Source: Nectonema munidae (lineage: Eukaryota > Nematomorpha > Nectonematoida > Nectonematidae). Taken from it: a stretch of DNA of 64,000 bases. The translations under genes were made by a program, and so were the position numbers. This document shows positions 21,941 to 34,077 of this stretch, in pieces (positions within the stretch are counted from its first letter, which is position 1; each line of letters begins with the position of its first letter). The notes beneath the pieces are model-generated. The model did not search any database, was not told where the DNA came from, and was given only the letters and a program-made list of their open reading frames with translations. Where the stretch lies: NCBI GenBank assembly GCA_030549495.1, contig JAUIRK010000917.1, forward strand, positions 372,001-436,000. Reading direction: 5' to 3'.

Positions 21941-24021
21941 CAGTGCCAGATTTGGGCCCAGAGTATGCCTACAGTTTATTTGTTAAAATATATCGACTGT
22001 ATGCTTTTTTAATTCCCTTTTAGGCAGAATGGGACACTCGTGTCCCAAATATAAAATAAGGTTTTTGATTACTTGTAAGCGAATTAAATTTCCTTTTCTG
22101 GATTATCAAAACTCACGAAAATTCTAATACCCATAGATCATCTCTACTCATAAACTTATCGAGAAAAAAGGGTTTTACAATCGAATCAAAATTAAGTAAA
22201 GATATAAGAGAAGAGCAGCAATATTGGAAGGAAGTACTTGCGCGCATTTGTAGGTTTGCAGAGCGCGGATTAGCTTTTAGAGGAAGTAATGAAACTTTTG
22301 GGTCATCGAATAATGGTAATTATTTAGAATTATAAGCTAAGTTCGACCCGTTTCTTGCTAGTCACGTAACTAAATACAAGAGCAAAGAAAAGGGGACTGC
22401 TTCATATTTGTCTAAAACAATATGTAATGAAATAATTATTCAAATGGCTTATAAGGTAAGAGAGTTAATTTTAGATGAATTGAAAAAAAACTAATATTTT
22501 AGTCTTTTAGTTGATTCTACACCAGATTTGTGTCACACAGATCAATTAACCATAATAGTTAGATATGTGTCCCCGGTTTTAATGGTTTACCAGTTGAAAG
22601 ATTTTTAACTTTTCTAAAATTATATAATCACAGTGGTGAAAGCCTGGCAGATATCGTAGTAAAATTTTTTACTGAAGAATGTAAAATTGATTTTCAAAAA
22701 TGCAGAGGACAAACGTATGATAATGCAGCAAACATGTCAGGTAAATATAAAGGCATGCAGCAAAAAATTCTAGAAATCAACAAGCACGCTGTATATATTC
22801 CTTGTGCTGGCCATTCTATGAATCTTGTAGGTCGATCTGCTCTACATTGCTGTTTAGATGCGGTGAGTTTTTTTAACATCGTACAACAATTATACGTTTT
22901 TTCATCATCTACAAAGAGATGGAATGTTATTCAAAATTTTCTGAAAACAAAATCCAATGTTCCGAAAGTTCTCTCTGACACTAGATGGTTTGCGCATGTA
23001 AAGTCGGTATCCGCCATAGATGAACATTATCATTCATTCATTGAGACCCTCAATTATTTCTATGACAATGAGAATGAGAATAGAGACACAAGAATTCGGG
23101 CTCGTTCTCTTCTTGCAAAAATGAAAGAATTAGAGTTTGTTTTTATGCTATGCTTATGGAATTATTTACTGAGAGAGTTTCATAAAGTGAGTAATACACT
23201 TACAAATTTGAAGAAGAAGCAAAGTCTAAATTGCCTGACTTTGATTATAAGCTGACACTAAAAAGAAAAAGGTTGAGAAAAAAATGCCAAATGATGGAAA
23301 TGCTTGAGATGCAGATGACGAACTGCTTCTAAGAGAAAAATTCAGAGTGAAATCTTTCATTCCAATTCTCGATGTTTTTTCAACAAATTTGACAAAAAGG
23401 GCTGAAATTTATAATGAAATTGCTAACAAATTTTCCTTCCTTATCGCCTTTCAAAATTCATATGAACAACTGTATAACGATGTAAAAAATATTGTTGAAC
23501 AATACCCTAACGATGTTGATATGAATCTTTTGAGCGAGTTGAGCATTTACGTCCAAAAAAATTATCCAAATCAAAAAAATTTCACTCATGAATCATTGTA
23601 TCAAATAATATGGACAGACAAAATTCAACAAGTTTTTCTAAATTTAGAAGGCATTTTGCGAATTTTCTTATGCTTGATGATCACTAATTGTTCTGGAGAA
23701 AGATTTTCACAAATGAAAAGAATAAAAAGTGAGCTTCGAACAAATATGTCCCAGGATAGATTTTCAGATTTAAGTTTATTGTGTATAGAAAGTGATTTGT
23801 TACGCTTAATATCTTTCGGTGAACTAATTGATGCATTTGCTGAAAGAAAAACACGTAAAAGAATATTTTGAATTATTCATTTTTTGGGGTTACTTTTTCA
23901 TTTTATCAATATTTGAATTTTATATAATAAATTCTGCAATGTTTTTTAATTTTTTATTGGTGAAAAGGGGCCTCAAAATTTTTTTCAGCTTAGGGCCTCA
24001 GTGAGTTTTAATCCGGCCCTG
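21941..24021 (+). mobile_element. hAT DNA transposon (ZMYM1-like), decayed
   Basis: Left end CAGTGCCAGATTTGGGC. Right end, read from the other strand, CAGGGCCGGATTAAAAC. These match at 10 of the first 13 positions and are hAT-like. The interior encodes a ZMYM1-like hAT transposase on the plus strand (22130-23871). The flanks TTTAGGAT and ATTGCAAC do not match, so either the target duplication has decayed or one end is misplaced. Total length is about 2.1 kb. Confidence 0.75.
22130..23871 (+). pseudogene. ZMYM1-like hAT transposase, broken
   Basis: The order of blocks is that of a hAT transposase with a DUF4371-type region. EEQQYWKEVLARICRFAERG lies at about 22210-22270, LLVDSTPDLCHTDQLTIIVR at about 22505-22565 (first catalytic Asp region), and TYDNAANMSGKYKGMQ at about 22710-22760 (second Asp). 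IPCAGHSMNLVGRSALHC lies at about 22795-22850. The C-terminal dimerisation domain contains TNCSGERFSQMKRIKSEL at about 23685-23740, then MSQDRFSDLSLLCIESDLLR. Stops and frame changes occur in the N-terminal half and near 23255-23347. The last 174 codons (23347-23871) are open. It is not expected to be functional. Confidence 0.8.
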
Positions 24022-24827
24022 ATTGCAACTATAAATCTACTATTTTAAAAATCAGGTCATCAAACCTTGTGATGAGAAGCTTAACTTAAACACACCCTTT
24101 AGATACCTACAATGATTGCAAACTAGAATAGTTACATAGGAGGAGTCAATTTGTCAAACAAGTACAAAAGCTACTATAATTTTGATCATCGGTCTACGCA
24201 TATGTATTATCTAAGTTTTTCCGATTTAAAAACATTACTTATACATTCCTATTTGGTTTTCAAAAAATTAAATATTCGTTATTCTCAATTATTTATTGAG
24301 TTCAACCCAGATATTTCTACACCATTGATAAATAACTTCAGATCAAGAAAGTCTACGTACACATTTTTAATTCTAGCGAAAATATTTCTTTTCATCTTCC
24401 TAACTTTAGAGAAAAAAACAATGCTGTCAGATTTGCACTAAAAATAAAAAAGATAATAGAACATTTATTTTTCCTGCAACCTGGGGAAATTTTTTTTGCA
24501 TTCAAAAAGACCGTAACTGTTTTTTGCATTTTCATCTATAAATACAAATTTTAATTTTGCAATGAATAAACTTTTATACTAGAAATGTTTATATATGCTT
24601 TAAATATTAAATATCTGAAGGGGCTGGAAATTTTAACCTAGATATATGTTTAAAAAATCCACTTTTTTTCTTATTTTTTTTTCTCCATTTTTGTTCCATA
24701 TAAAAAGAATGGGACACCGGTGTCCCATGTGAATATTATGGGATTGATAGAAAGTTAAAACTTTTTTTTAACATCTTTCTCATCACTTTCGGTTCATGAA
24801 AGCGTATAAAACTTATAATTTTTAATT
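24022..24827. other. Spacer with a perfect 16-bp palindrome
   Basis: No gene seen. It holds GGGACACCGGTGTCCC at 24711-24726, a perfect palindrome, whose near twin (GGGACACTCGTGTCCC) is at 22031-22046 inside the hAT element. Confidence 0.5.
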
Positions 24828-25443
24828 ACATCCTCAAAATTATTGGGGGGAGGCTAAATTTTTTTTTTGGCAATTTTCAAAATTACTAGTCTGGAAATAC
24901 CCCCGGAGAACAAATATTCAAACAATCCTTTAAAATAGAGTGTATTCAGCGCATATGTAAATTAATAAGACTACTTTATATTTTTTTTTACAAAATTGAT
25001 GAAATTTAAAAACTATACTTCTAGCAAAAATATTTTAATTAAATTTGCATATCGCATAGACACTAGTTTAAAAAAACAAAAATTATTGGGGGCGAATAGG
25101 CTTTTCATTTGAAAATGAAGTAGTCTATCAGGCACACTACATGAGTTGGTGAAAGGATATTTGATTGATAGAGAAAACAACTGAAAACAAATGACTGAAC
25201 GTTGGAGAGTTTTATATGAGTTTATGTAGTCTGAAGGAAAAGAGTCTACTAGACACCCTGCGATGTTTATATGAAAAAATGTGTTTGATTCAGGGGCGCA
25301 CATCATTGAAATTATTGGAGGAGGCGAACTTTCAAGCGTCTTCCAAAAAAGACAACAAACAAAAACTAAAAAATTTTACAGCATAACTTAAGTTTTTTGA
25401 AAACTAATTTGCCGTATCCCCTATGGCCTATAGCATACTCTAT

Positions 25444-25620
25444 GGGTGGCATGGTAGGTTGATTGAGATGTTGGACTCAGCATGGAAGCCTCGGGATTCG
25501 ATTTCTCATCAATACCAATTTGTTCATAGTTTGACATAAGCGTTACATATGTTCCTGGTCAATGAAAACTACCTTTTACTCAAAATTGAAAAATTTGCTA
25601 CATAATTAACATAAGGGGGA
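25444..25620 (+). repeat. tRNA-derived SINE, copy 1
   Basis: tRNA-like head beginning GGGTGGCATGGTAGG, with box-B-like GGATTCGATTTC at about 25494. The body TTCATAGTTTGACATAAGCG and AATGAAAAC matches the copy at 38058-38200 (CTCATAGTTCGATACAAGCG and GATGAAAAC). It lies inside a segment of copy B that copy A lacks, which supports a separate insertion. Confidence 0.6.
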
Positions 25621-26294
25621 AAGGAGACAAAATATACTAATAAATCAATTTTCACTATTTTAAAATGAAACTGCCTGTTCTCAGAATAATTTCAAAATAA
25701 TAGGAGGCATAAAAAATGAGATAGCTTATTAGATATTTTCAAATTTTTATAAGCAGCAAAGCCAACGTTGAAGTAGCTAACCCATATAAGGTGATTTGGT
25801 AACGCTTGTATTTTTTACATTTTACTTTTCATATAATTATTTAAGTCTAAGAACACAAAATCATTAAAAAACAATTTAAACAAACATAAATCATAAAAAT
25901 TATAGTATACGAGAACAAGAAAATCATTGTTTTTTTTGGCTATTTCTGTCTACAAATAAATTTCTGACAGCTGTCATAAATATATCAAGTACATATTTAA
26001 CAAATGAAAAATTTTGTTTCGATATTATATTTTTATTATAATTTATCAACAATTTTCTTAAAAAAATTGTAACGATTGAGAACTCTTTTTCTCTTATTTA
26101 AAAACAAACAAATTTTCGTTTTTGCAAAATGTTTGGTGTATTGATGGAACTAAACTTTTACCAATAATCTATTATTAATTCGAATAGCTCAACTTTGGTA
26201 TCATGATGTTCTGAAAATATTGAACTTATATTTCGCTAAAAACTAGTTTCTAATGAGATAAAATAAAATAAATTATAATTTAACTTTAAAGAAG

Positions 26295-26489
26295 CAGTCG
26301 CGTAGCCAGAAAAAAGTTGATAGGGGGGGGGCACAATTTAAAAACTTAAAAAATTTGAGCAACATTATTTATACTTTCTTGATCCTTTCATTGGAGAAAT
26401 TTTCAAAAACTGATATCGCATAAGGTGCATGGGGGCACCATGAGGTACATGGTTCACTGCCCATCATGCCCAGCCTAGCTACGCCACTG
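26295..26489. mobile_element. hAT MITE (GGCGTAGCCAG type), nested in copy B
   Basis: Begins CAGTCGCGTAGCCAG and ends CTAGCTACGCCACTG. It is the counterpart of 11114-11309. The left flank TAAAGAAG and right flank GAGAGAAG agree at 6 of 8 positions, so the duplication is partly decayed, while it is perfect in copy A. Confidence 0.85.
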
Positions 26490-26996
26490 GAGAGAAGAGA
26501 GCAGAATGAGATAGGAGAGCTAACAAGAGAAGAGACCTTGAGTGAAAGAAGAGAGCTTGAATGATTGAGTTTTAGCAGAGTAAGCGGAAGAAAAAAACAG
26601 AGAAGGAGACAGAAAGAGAAATAGAATCAGTGTGACAGAAGATGACAAAATCTAGTGGATCATCAACATGTGTTTGCTCAAAATACTACAAGGAAACAAA
26701 ACATTGCTTACTTATTGTGTGCATATTGAAACAATGGATTATTATTATTATATAGCTCTCACATCGTTTGCAAAATATTTTTGATAATTTCAGAGCAGCT
26801 TGGCATGATGTTTGAGTCGAAAGTCTGCATTCTCTCTTACATTATCATGTATTCGAATGATCATTACATCTTATAATGCGATCATAATACATGTTTTATA
26901 AACAAGCAGCAACTCTTATTTATAGAAAATTACTGGGGGGAGGAGGAGGTCATTTTCGCCCCCCATCCTCGCCACCGGATGTGCGCCCATGTTTAA

Positions 26997-28931
26997 CCCT
27001 TATTTTCCCAACTTTATAGGTTCCTTGGGCTGTTTTCAACCCGTTTTTTTCAAAATTTTAATTCACTTGAAAATTTTATTGAAATGGCACAAAAATATAA
27101 AAACATTAAATAGAACAATTTATACAAACATATTTCAAATGATTTTTGCATGCAAAGTAGTCACAAATAGAGCATTTCAGAGATATTTTATTTTTTGTGT
27201 TTATGCAAAGATGACATCTTGCTTTTTTTGGCCCATGAAAAATTTCTTCTTCAACTTCTTGATTATTTCTTTTTTTTATTTTAAGTACCAAATTTTTGCT
27301 TGATAAAGTTCTAGGCAGTTTTGGCCTTGCCCTAATCAGTGCTTCTATAAGTTTTTTCCTAGTATAACCAAATATTTTCGCCTGACATCACAACAATTTT
27401 TATTTTTTATGAAAATCTCTTTTGACAAAATAAAACTATTAAGTGCGGAAATATCAATTATGTTACTAAAAACCACAATGGGCCAACGCTTTGTTTTTCT
27501 TTTGACTGAATTTGATCAACTACAATGTATAATCACTTCTGGTTTTTTTGCTTCAGAGTCCACCATTCTTTTAGATTTATGAAAAGAAGATAAAAGGAAG
27601 ACGTTTTTGTTTTTTTTAGGCATATACGAAACAAGCATGTTTTCTTCGGTGAACAAGAACACAGAAGAAAATACATGGCGCTTTTTTATTTCAAGTATTG
27701 CTGGTGGTATAAACTTTTTGTTTTTACGAACTGTACCAAGCAAAGTCATTTTTCTCTCTTAAGAGTCTTTTAGACAGGTTCAAAGATGTAAAAAAATTGT
27801 AACACGTCACGTTGTGACCCTTTAGTCCTTTTGTCATATCCATCACAACACGCTCTCCTTGATTTTTTTCAGCTGCATTTCCAGGTTGCTTTCCCAAATA
27901 TGGCGGGATGTTCCATACGTAAAAACTCTCAACATCTGCTAAAATCCAAAACTTTAATCCATATTTATCTGGTTTGGTAGGAATGTACTGTCTAAAAGGA
28001 CAATTTCCCCTGAAGCCTCTGAGCTGCTCATCTACTGTTACTTGAAAACCGGGATTGAAAAGTTTTTGTAGAATAGCAACCCATTCATCCCAAATTTCTT
28101 GAATTGGAGCAAACTTGTTTTTTTCTCTTCTATTTTCCCTTGTTTTTTGTCATCAAATCGTAAAACTCTTGAAATCATTTTGAAGTTTTTCAGAGACATT
28201 GTAGCTCTAAAAATACTTCTCCCAGTATCATCATCCCATAAGCTGGCAGTGGACTCGTTTTTGGATGTGAAAACTCCTGCAAGAATCAACAAGCCTAAAT
28301 AAGCTTCAAACTTTACGGTATCAAGCTCTACCCAGCTATCACCCATCACAACTTTGCCTTCAATGTTAGTTCACTTCATTATTGTATTCAAAATTTTTGG
28401 TGGAAAAAATTGCATAAAAGCTGTGTACTCATCTTCTATCCTTGAGCAAACATAACTTGTTGGACCTGGCTTCATTAATATGCTATTATGACACCTTTCT
28501 TTACTTGAATAATTAAAATCGTCATGATACCATTATGTTTCCCCATTTTTCGAAAGACAATACTCATGAGTTTCCTCATCTTCTAAATTAGAAAGCATTC
28601 CATCTGAAAAATCACTATAATATTCTTCAGTCTCACATAATGAAACATGATCTTCTACCTCAGAAAACTCGCTAATGGAAGGGGAAGAATCGCTGTACAT
28701 GCCTTTATAAAAAATGTAACAATTTAGTACTAAAAAAAATAAAAAAAACTGTTTAAAAAAATATATCCTAATAAGTTAAACATTTTATTGTGTTTTAAAA
28801 ATTATTTTGTGATTTTTATATTATATGTAACAAATACTAAAAACTTAAGGCTATGATAATTTTGAAATTTTTAATAAAAGAAAATTTTTTAAAAAATTTA
28901 GATTTAAATGAGCCCTAGGATCTTATAAGGG
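26997..28931 (-). mobile_element. piggyBac DNA transposon with TTAA on both sides, broken
   Basis: Both ends read CCCTTAT inward (26997 onward, and inverse at 28931) and are bordered by TTAA at 26993-26996 and 28932-28935, the diagnostic piggyBac target duplication. A further match (TTCCTTGGGCTG left, ATCCTAGGGCTC right) lies inside the ends. The element is 1,935 bp and encodes a piggyBac transposase on the minus strand. It sits two bases after the right end of repeat copy B. Confidence 0.92.
27106..28700 (-). pseudogene. piggyBac transposase, broken
   Basis: A likely start is at 28700, followed by an acidic Ser/Glu-rich N-terminus (SPSISEFSEVEDHVSLCETE). The frame 28349-28038 carries KFEAYLGLLILAGVFTSKNE and WDDDTGRSIFRATMS, the conserved start of the DDE_Tnp_1_7 domain. 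The frame 27749-27516 carries VRKNKKFIPPAILEIKKRH. The C-terminal frame (27291-27106) has the cysteine-rich zinc finger, with CHLC, then CSIC, then CKNH and CINC. About four breaks separate the pieces. Length and order fit a piggyBac transposase of roughly 500-590 residues. Confidence 0.85.
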
Positions 28932-28935
28932 TTAA

Positions 28936-29751
28936 GAGATGTCCATTTACTTTAAATATTAACAATTTTGCAGCCCTGTAGGCAAATCTGAAAGGAATTA
29001 AATTAAAACCATACTATGGCTGTTTCTACATTTATTCCATGTTTTAAAAAAATGAGTTTATTTATAATATTTTAACAGAATATTCATTTTTGATTTGCAA
29101 CTTGAGATAGTTTTTGACTCCATAGTACTATCCCTAGCTAAGATAAAAACACTTTTGTCTAAAAGAGCACCCTAGTATGTATACATTTTTTTTAGCTTTT
29201 TTGTTTCTTTCTTATTTATCAACAACTTTGCATAATTTATAAAATTATTTAGAGCTCATGAGTTTTGTTCATTTGAATCCTGCTCTGAAAGTTTATCATA
29301 TTGATAGATCCTATTTCTTTTTGATCTTCTCCCTAAAGTCATCCTATTCATATTTAGATATTCTTTAATAATAATAATTATTATTATTTTTAAATTTCTT
29401 TTCACTTTGTCAAGCAAATTTAATAAATAATTCACGTAAGATAAATGATGAGTCTTTTTATGTTTTATCCGTTTACATATTTAAATCTATTCTATCAATA
29501 ATATTTCACTTTTTTTTTGTCAGATTTCTCTAAAATTTAATTCGTTACTTAAATGTGGATATTTTATGTTCCATTTGTAGGGAAAAACCGGAATAGATTA
29601 AAGATAATCTTTAAGAGAGAGGTGTATATAATTAAAATTCTTATTAAACGAAGATGTTTGTAAAACAATATTTTGAAAAACCATAATGCCAATGCAACAT
29701 TCTTTAAATATAAACTAATTTTATTTAATTAATTAATTAATTAAGTTGTTT
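28936..29751. other. AT-rich spacer, no gene seen
   Basis: No supported feature; it starts directly after the right TTAA of the piggyBac element. Confidence 0.45.
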
Positions 29752-29855
29752 TGTGGCGTTCGCACCCATCCTTTCGGATATCGTGGCCCGCCCGGAATGC
29801 TGAGTCCAAGTCTAACTGGACTTTCCATCCCACTAAACACCTACCGGCCCTTGTT
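29752..29855 (+). repeat. Dispersed repeat, copy 1 (GCGTTCGCA type)
   Basis: GTGGCGTTCGCACCC, then GGAATGCTGAGTCC, then ACTGGACTTTCCATCCCACT. The same order with small changes is at 59489-59580 (GTGACGTTCGCATCC, GAATTCTGAGTTC, TTGGACTTTACATCCAACT). It is clearly more GC-rich than its flanks. Family unknown. Confidence 0.55.
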
Positions 29856-30869
29856 ACAAAAGAATAGCTATACCTTGTTATATATATTATTTTACAAGAA
29901 TTTATGATACAATATATAAATACATCTGAGACAACGATACAATCCTAACGCGAACGCTCCCAATTTGGGAAACAAACTTATTGTCTAGTGATAGCTTGAT
30001 TACTAACCACGTAAAATCGCGTCCCTAGATTCTAGATTCTAGTCCCTAGACTACCTAACCGTAAAAACCTTTGAATTCTTCAGAGGAAGAAAACCAGGGT
30101 AAAAAACCGGCACGACGGAATGTATCTTGTTCCTAAATAAAAAAATATAATTATAAAAGGTATATGCTACAAAAATAGAAGCGTTTGAAGGCATGCAATA
30201 TCTTATATATTATTAATAAATAATATTTGATACATGTTATAGGGGTTAAGAAAGATATAGATAATTTAAGGCATGCTAGGTTAGGAACAATCTACCCCTG
30301 GAATTTGACTCCATCCCTAAATGTAGTCCCTAGGATATGTTTTATAATTAATGTATAATTTTATTTATTCCCTATTTATACAATCCCATTATTTTGTATT
30401 ATTTTAATTTTCAAAATTATTTAGAATAAATTTTTATAAAAGAATTATAGCTAATCTTATTCTTTTAAAACATTCAAAAATTTTATTTTTTTTCTAATGT
30501 AATATCTTCTATAATAAGCTACTATGAAATTTGTTCCTTAGTCTCTCGGATCTTCTTGACTAATTAATTTTAATCTCGTATTCATATTTTTTTTTCTAAA
30601 TTATATGATGAATCAAAGTACTAAAGTAAAGAGAATGCTTTTGGGATACTGGTTACTTTTTAACCCTCTGACCAATTATGACTCATCATAACTATTCACA
30701 TATTGATAACATTCTCTTGTTTTTCAATTTTGTATAATACTATTTATTAAATTTATTTTAAATATATTCTTTTAGTTTCTTTCAATACTAATAACTTTTT
30801 ACTTGGTTAATTATTGTTAAATGTAAGATAATTCTCTAGTTACTAAATATACTAGTATACTACTTTTGT
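29856..30869. other. AT-rich spacer, no gene seen
   Basis: No supported feature. A short local duplication of TAGATTCTAG occurs near 30030. Confidence 0.4.
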
Positions 30870-32200
30870 ATGATGTTTTACTAAAATATCAGATGACTTA
30901 CTCAGTGTTTTTAATGTTCTTAAAAGTAATAATTCAAAAGATTTCAATTGATCTTTTAAAACCCATCATTTCTAAAGTTCTTCTAATACGCTTTAATGCA
31001 TGTATAGAATTCAATGTTTTCCCTGATGTGTTTAAAGTTTCAAAAATAATTCCCGTTTTTAAAAAAGGTAATAGGTTAGAAGTAAATAACTACAGGCCAA
31101 TTTCACTTACTCTTTCAATAGGTAAAATTTTTGAAAAGCTTCTATACAAACAAATTTATAGTTATTTTTCCTCTAACAATTTGATAGAATCTCTTGTGGC
31201 TACTCTACCCAGCTCCTGCATTCAGCCTTCCTTAATGATGTTTATGATTGTCTTGCTCTCAAGAGCGTTTGACTCGATATCTCATTCAATTCTTATTGAT
31301 AAACTAAAAATATATGGCTTTTCTTCATGTGCGATCTCCTTACTTTCTAGTTATTTCTCAAATAGATTCCAATGTACTTGTATTAATGGCGTTTATTCAA
31401 GCTTGTCTAAAATTGTATGCGGGGTGCCTCAAGGCTCTATCTTGGGACCCCTTCTTTTTTGATATATACGACATTTTCATGATTAATTCATTTGTAAGCA
31501 TGTATCTCTATGCCGATGATATTTCAATACTTGTTTCTCTGAATGACCCCAACTTGAGTGCTAATGTTTCTGTCTTATTTCAGTGGTTTGATGATAATTG
31601 CCTTAAAGTTAATTTTAATAAATGCAAAGCTGTCTCGTTTTCTAAAACGTTCAATGATGACTTAATCAACTTAGGCTTCTAGTTTGTAAATGAATATAAT
31701 TTTCTCGGCATTGTGATTGATGCAAAATTAAATTGGAAAGCCCATTGTAAATTTGTTTTAAGTAAGCTGAATTCTGTTACGGGTTTTCTCCGTCAATTAA
31801 AAAGTTTAATTCCCATTAAAACTAAATTGTTAATTTATAAAGCTCTATTTTTGCCACACTTATTGTATAGCATTACTAATTGGGCCATGCTGCTGATAAT
31901 ACTTTTCATATATCTCAAAAAAAAATTCTAAGAATTGTCTTTAACAAACATTACTTATCACATTCAAGCATGCTTTTCTTTGATAACAATCTTTTGAAAT
32001 TTCATGATCTGTACAAATTTCGCCTAGCACTATTCCTTTTTAGTTTTTTTTTATGAAAAATTACCTTTCTTGTTTTCTACTTGGTTTCACTTTAACTTTG
32101 AGAGAGAAACTAATAATGATGAATTTGTTTAGACACACGTATATACAACCATATTTTTTATGTTTTACAAATTTATTAATAAAACTATGTTTTATTAATT
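30870..32200 (+). mobile_element. LINE reverse transcriptase fragment (CR1/L2/Jockey-like), broken
   Basis: Plus-strand reverse transcriptase in three main pieces. The first (to 31462) contains FPDVFKVSKIIPVFKKGN, then NNYRPISLTLSIGKIFEKLL, SRAFDSISHSILIDKL and GVPQGSILGPLLF. The second (31314-31682) has the catalytic YADD at 31509-31520 and NCLKVNFNKCKAVSFS. The third (31713-31931) has DAKLNWKAHCKFVLSKLN and LLIYKALFLPHLLY, the thumb region. The endonuclease is absent upstream, so the copy is 5'-truncated. Frame changes between pieces show that it is dead. The exact clade is uncertain. Confidence 0.8.
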
Positions 32201-32972
32201 TTGATGTTTTTAACACATGTGTTTTGGATTATTATATAAATGCCTTAAAATTTCTATCCGTATGCTTCAACTGTATATTGATTAATTTGTACTTCATTTT
32301 ATGAATATTTGAGAAAGTCTTTTTTTTTGTTTTCCTCTGTGTTTTTTTGTTTATTTTGTCTACTATTTCTTCTCATAAACGTTTATATTACTTATACATC
32401 ATGTAGCGGCATTGACCTTTGCTGTATTTGTTGTATAAATATTTCTTTGATTTTCATTGTTTGCTTTCTCCTACTAAATTATATTCATTCTTAATACCCT
32501 TTATAAATGATTGTGATTCTTCTTCTGGCAAGTTGTTTGTCTAGGACAGGGGTTCCGAACCTTTTTGTTGATGTGTACTACTTAGCTGTGTACCATTTAA
32601 CTTTGATGATTAGTTTTTGACCATAAAAGAACTATACCAAAAGGTTATCAGACAATAACACAAATATAATACAAGTAAACGAATTCGCATTTAAAAAATA
32701 TACAAAACTGAACCTAATTTAATTTCACATGTACATAACCATAAAAAAGCGAATTATTTAACTTATCGACCAATACGTACTCGTCTTGCTTTTCTTCGAC
32801 TAGTTTTGCCCACAGAACATCCGAAATTGTTGTCTGGGTTTACGAAGCGATTTCTTGTCTTCTACTTGATTGTAAGAGTTGTAGAAAACCCTTGTTCGCA
32901 TTCCCATCAAATATGGGAAGCTGAGGAATTGAATTTTTCGGTAGCGGCGGATAGGAGGGACTTACATTTAAT

Positions 32973-33060
32973 CAGAGGCGCACATCCTCAAAATTTTTGG
33001 GGCGGCGAACTTTTCCTTTTTATAATTTTCAAAATTTATTATAAAAGAATTTTTGTCCAA
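32973..33060 (+). repeat. Family X terminal fragment
   Basis: CAGAGGCGCACATCC followed by a GGCGGCGAACTTTTCC stretch, as at the termini of copies A and B. Its AATTTATTATAAAAGAAT part matches the MITE at 12117-12424. Only one end is present. Confidence 0.6.
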
Positions 33061-33249
33061 TGAACACACCACCATTATTACCCAGCATTATACTTGCACT
33101 GTAATCTCTAACTCCAACTATAACTGTACTGCTTTTATCGAGTCAAATTACCTTGTTTGTAATTCTGATTGAATCACAGAATCGGTGATTTTCAAACTAG
33201 TCTGCTGTGCCTTAGGGCGATCGTGAAACAGCTCCATGCCAATCGAGCA

Positions 33250-34077
33250 GGTACTTTTCTGTTATTCCCCCCCCCCCCCCCCCACTCTAATTTTTTTAAA
33301 AAGCTATATTTAATCTATATTTTCTATGTGCCCAACATCTAGCTAATCCTAGAGTGATTGGAGGACACAACATGACTGTAAAAAATGAAAGTTTGTTCAC
33401 CAAAAGAAAAAATCATGTTGGACGTATACTTCTTCAACAATGGATTTTTAGAGGAATCTGCAGAGAGACAAAAGAAAATTTTATGTCTATTGTCCCAGAC
33501 AGGGAAGCAATAACACTTTATCCAATAATAAGGAATAGCATAAGGCCTGGAACTACAATAATAAGTGATGATGGGTGCATAGAGAAATATGTTTTACACC
33601 AATGATTATCATCATTTTGTTGTTAATCATTCGAAAAACTTTGTGGATTCTTCTAGTGGGGCTCACACTCAAAATATTGAACGAATGTGGAGAAGTGCCA
33701 AAGAAAAAAAATAAAAAATAGAACGGCACTCATAGAAGTCTACTGGATTCATATATGCCAATATGTGTGAGTTCATGTGGCGAGAGGAAATCAAAGTTAA
33801 AGGTTTAAACTCTTTCGATACACTACTTAGGCACATCAGTTGCTATTGGGCTCCTCATTAGATAAGTAATATTACAATTTTTACTTATCATTCTATGTTT
33901 TTCCAACATTAAATAAAAATTTAAAGCTCTGTTATCTCCTTCCCACTCTAAAAAAATTCTAAATGATATTATATAATAATCAGAGAAATGTTGATGAAAT
34001 AATAAAATAGTAAATCATTCACTAAAAAAAATTTTTAGTGGGCGGGTGGGGGGGGGGGGGAGATAACAAAAAAGTAT
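33250..34077 (+). mobile_element. Merlin-type (IS1016/ISXO2-like) DNA transposon, broken
   Basis: The frame 33354-33605 and its continuation encode an ISXO2-like DDE transposase: QQWIFRGICRETKENFMSIV, then PDREAITLYPIIRNSIRPGT, then TIISDDG. Farther on, about 33610-33700, pieces read VNHSKNF and TQNIERMWRSAKEK, the third catalytic region with Glu. The usual first catalytic motif (DES) reads NES here, so the first Asp is changed. The ends are imperfect inverted repeats: TACTTTTCTGTTATTCCCC on the left and, inverted, TACTTTTTTGTTATCTCCC on the right, each followed by a poly-C run of 13-17. A second TIR-like GTTATCTCCTTCCCACTC lies at about 33924. No target duplication is clear. Confidence 0.75.

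Larger units (their letters stand above)
24828..26991 (+). repeat. Repeat family X, copy B
   Basis: Collinear with copy A (9597-11692). The first nine or so bases are missing, so it starts at ACATCCTC. The internal terminus CAGGGGCGCACATC is at about 25289. The right end is preserved: GATGTGCGCCCATG, the inverse complement of the left terminus, ends at 26991, preceded by the GC-rich CGCCCCCCATCC. Copy B holds a SINE-like insert absent from A (about 25365-25670) and shares the MITE at 26295-26489 with A. A piggyBac element is inserted immediately after its right end. Confidence 0.7.
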
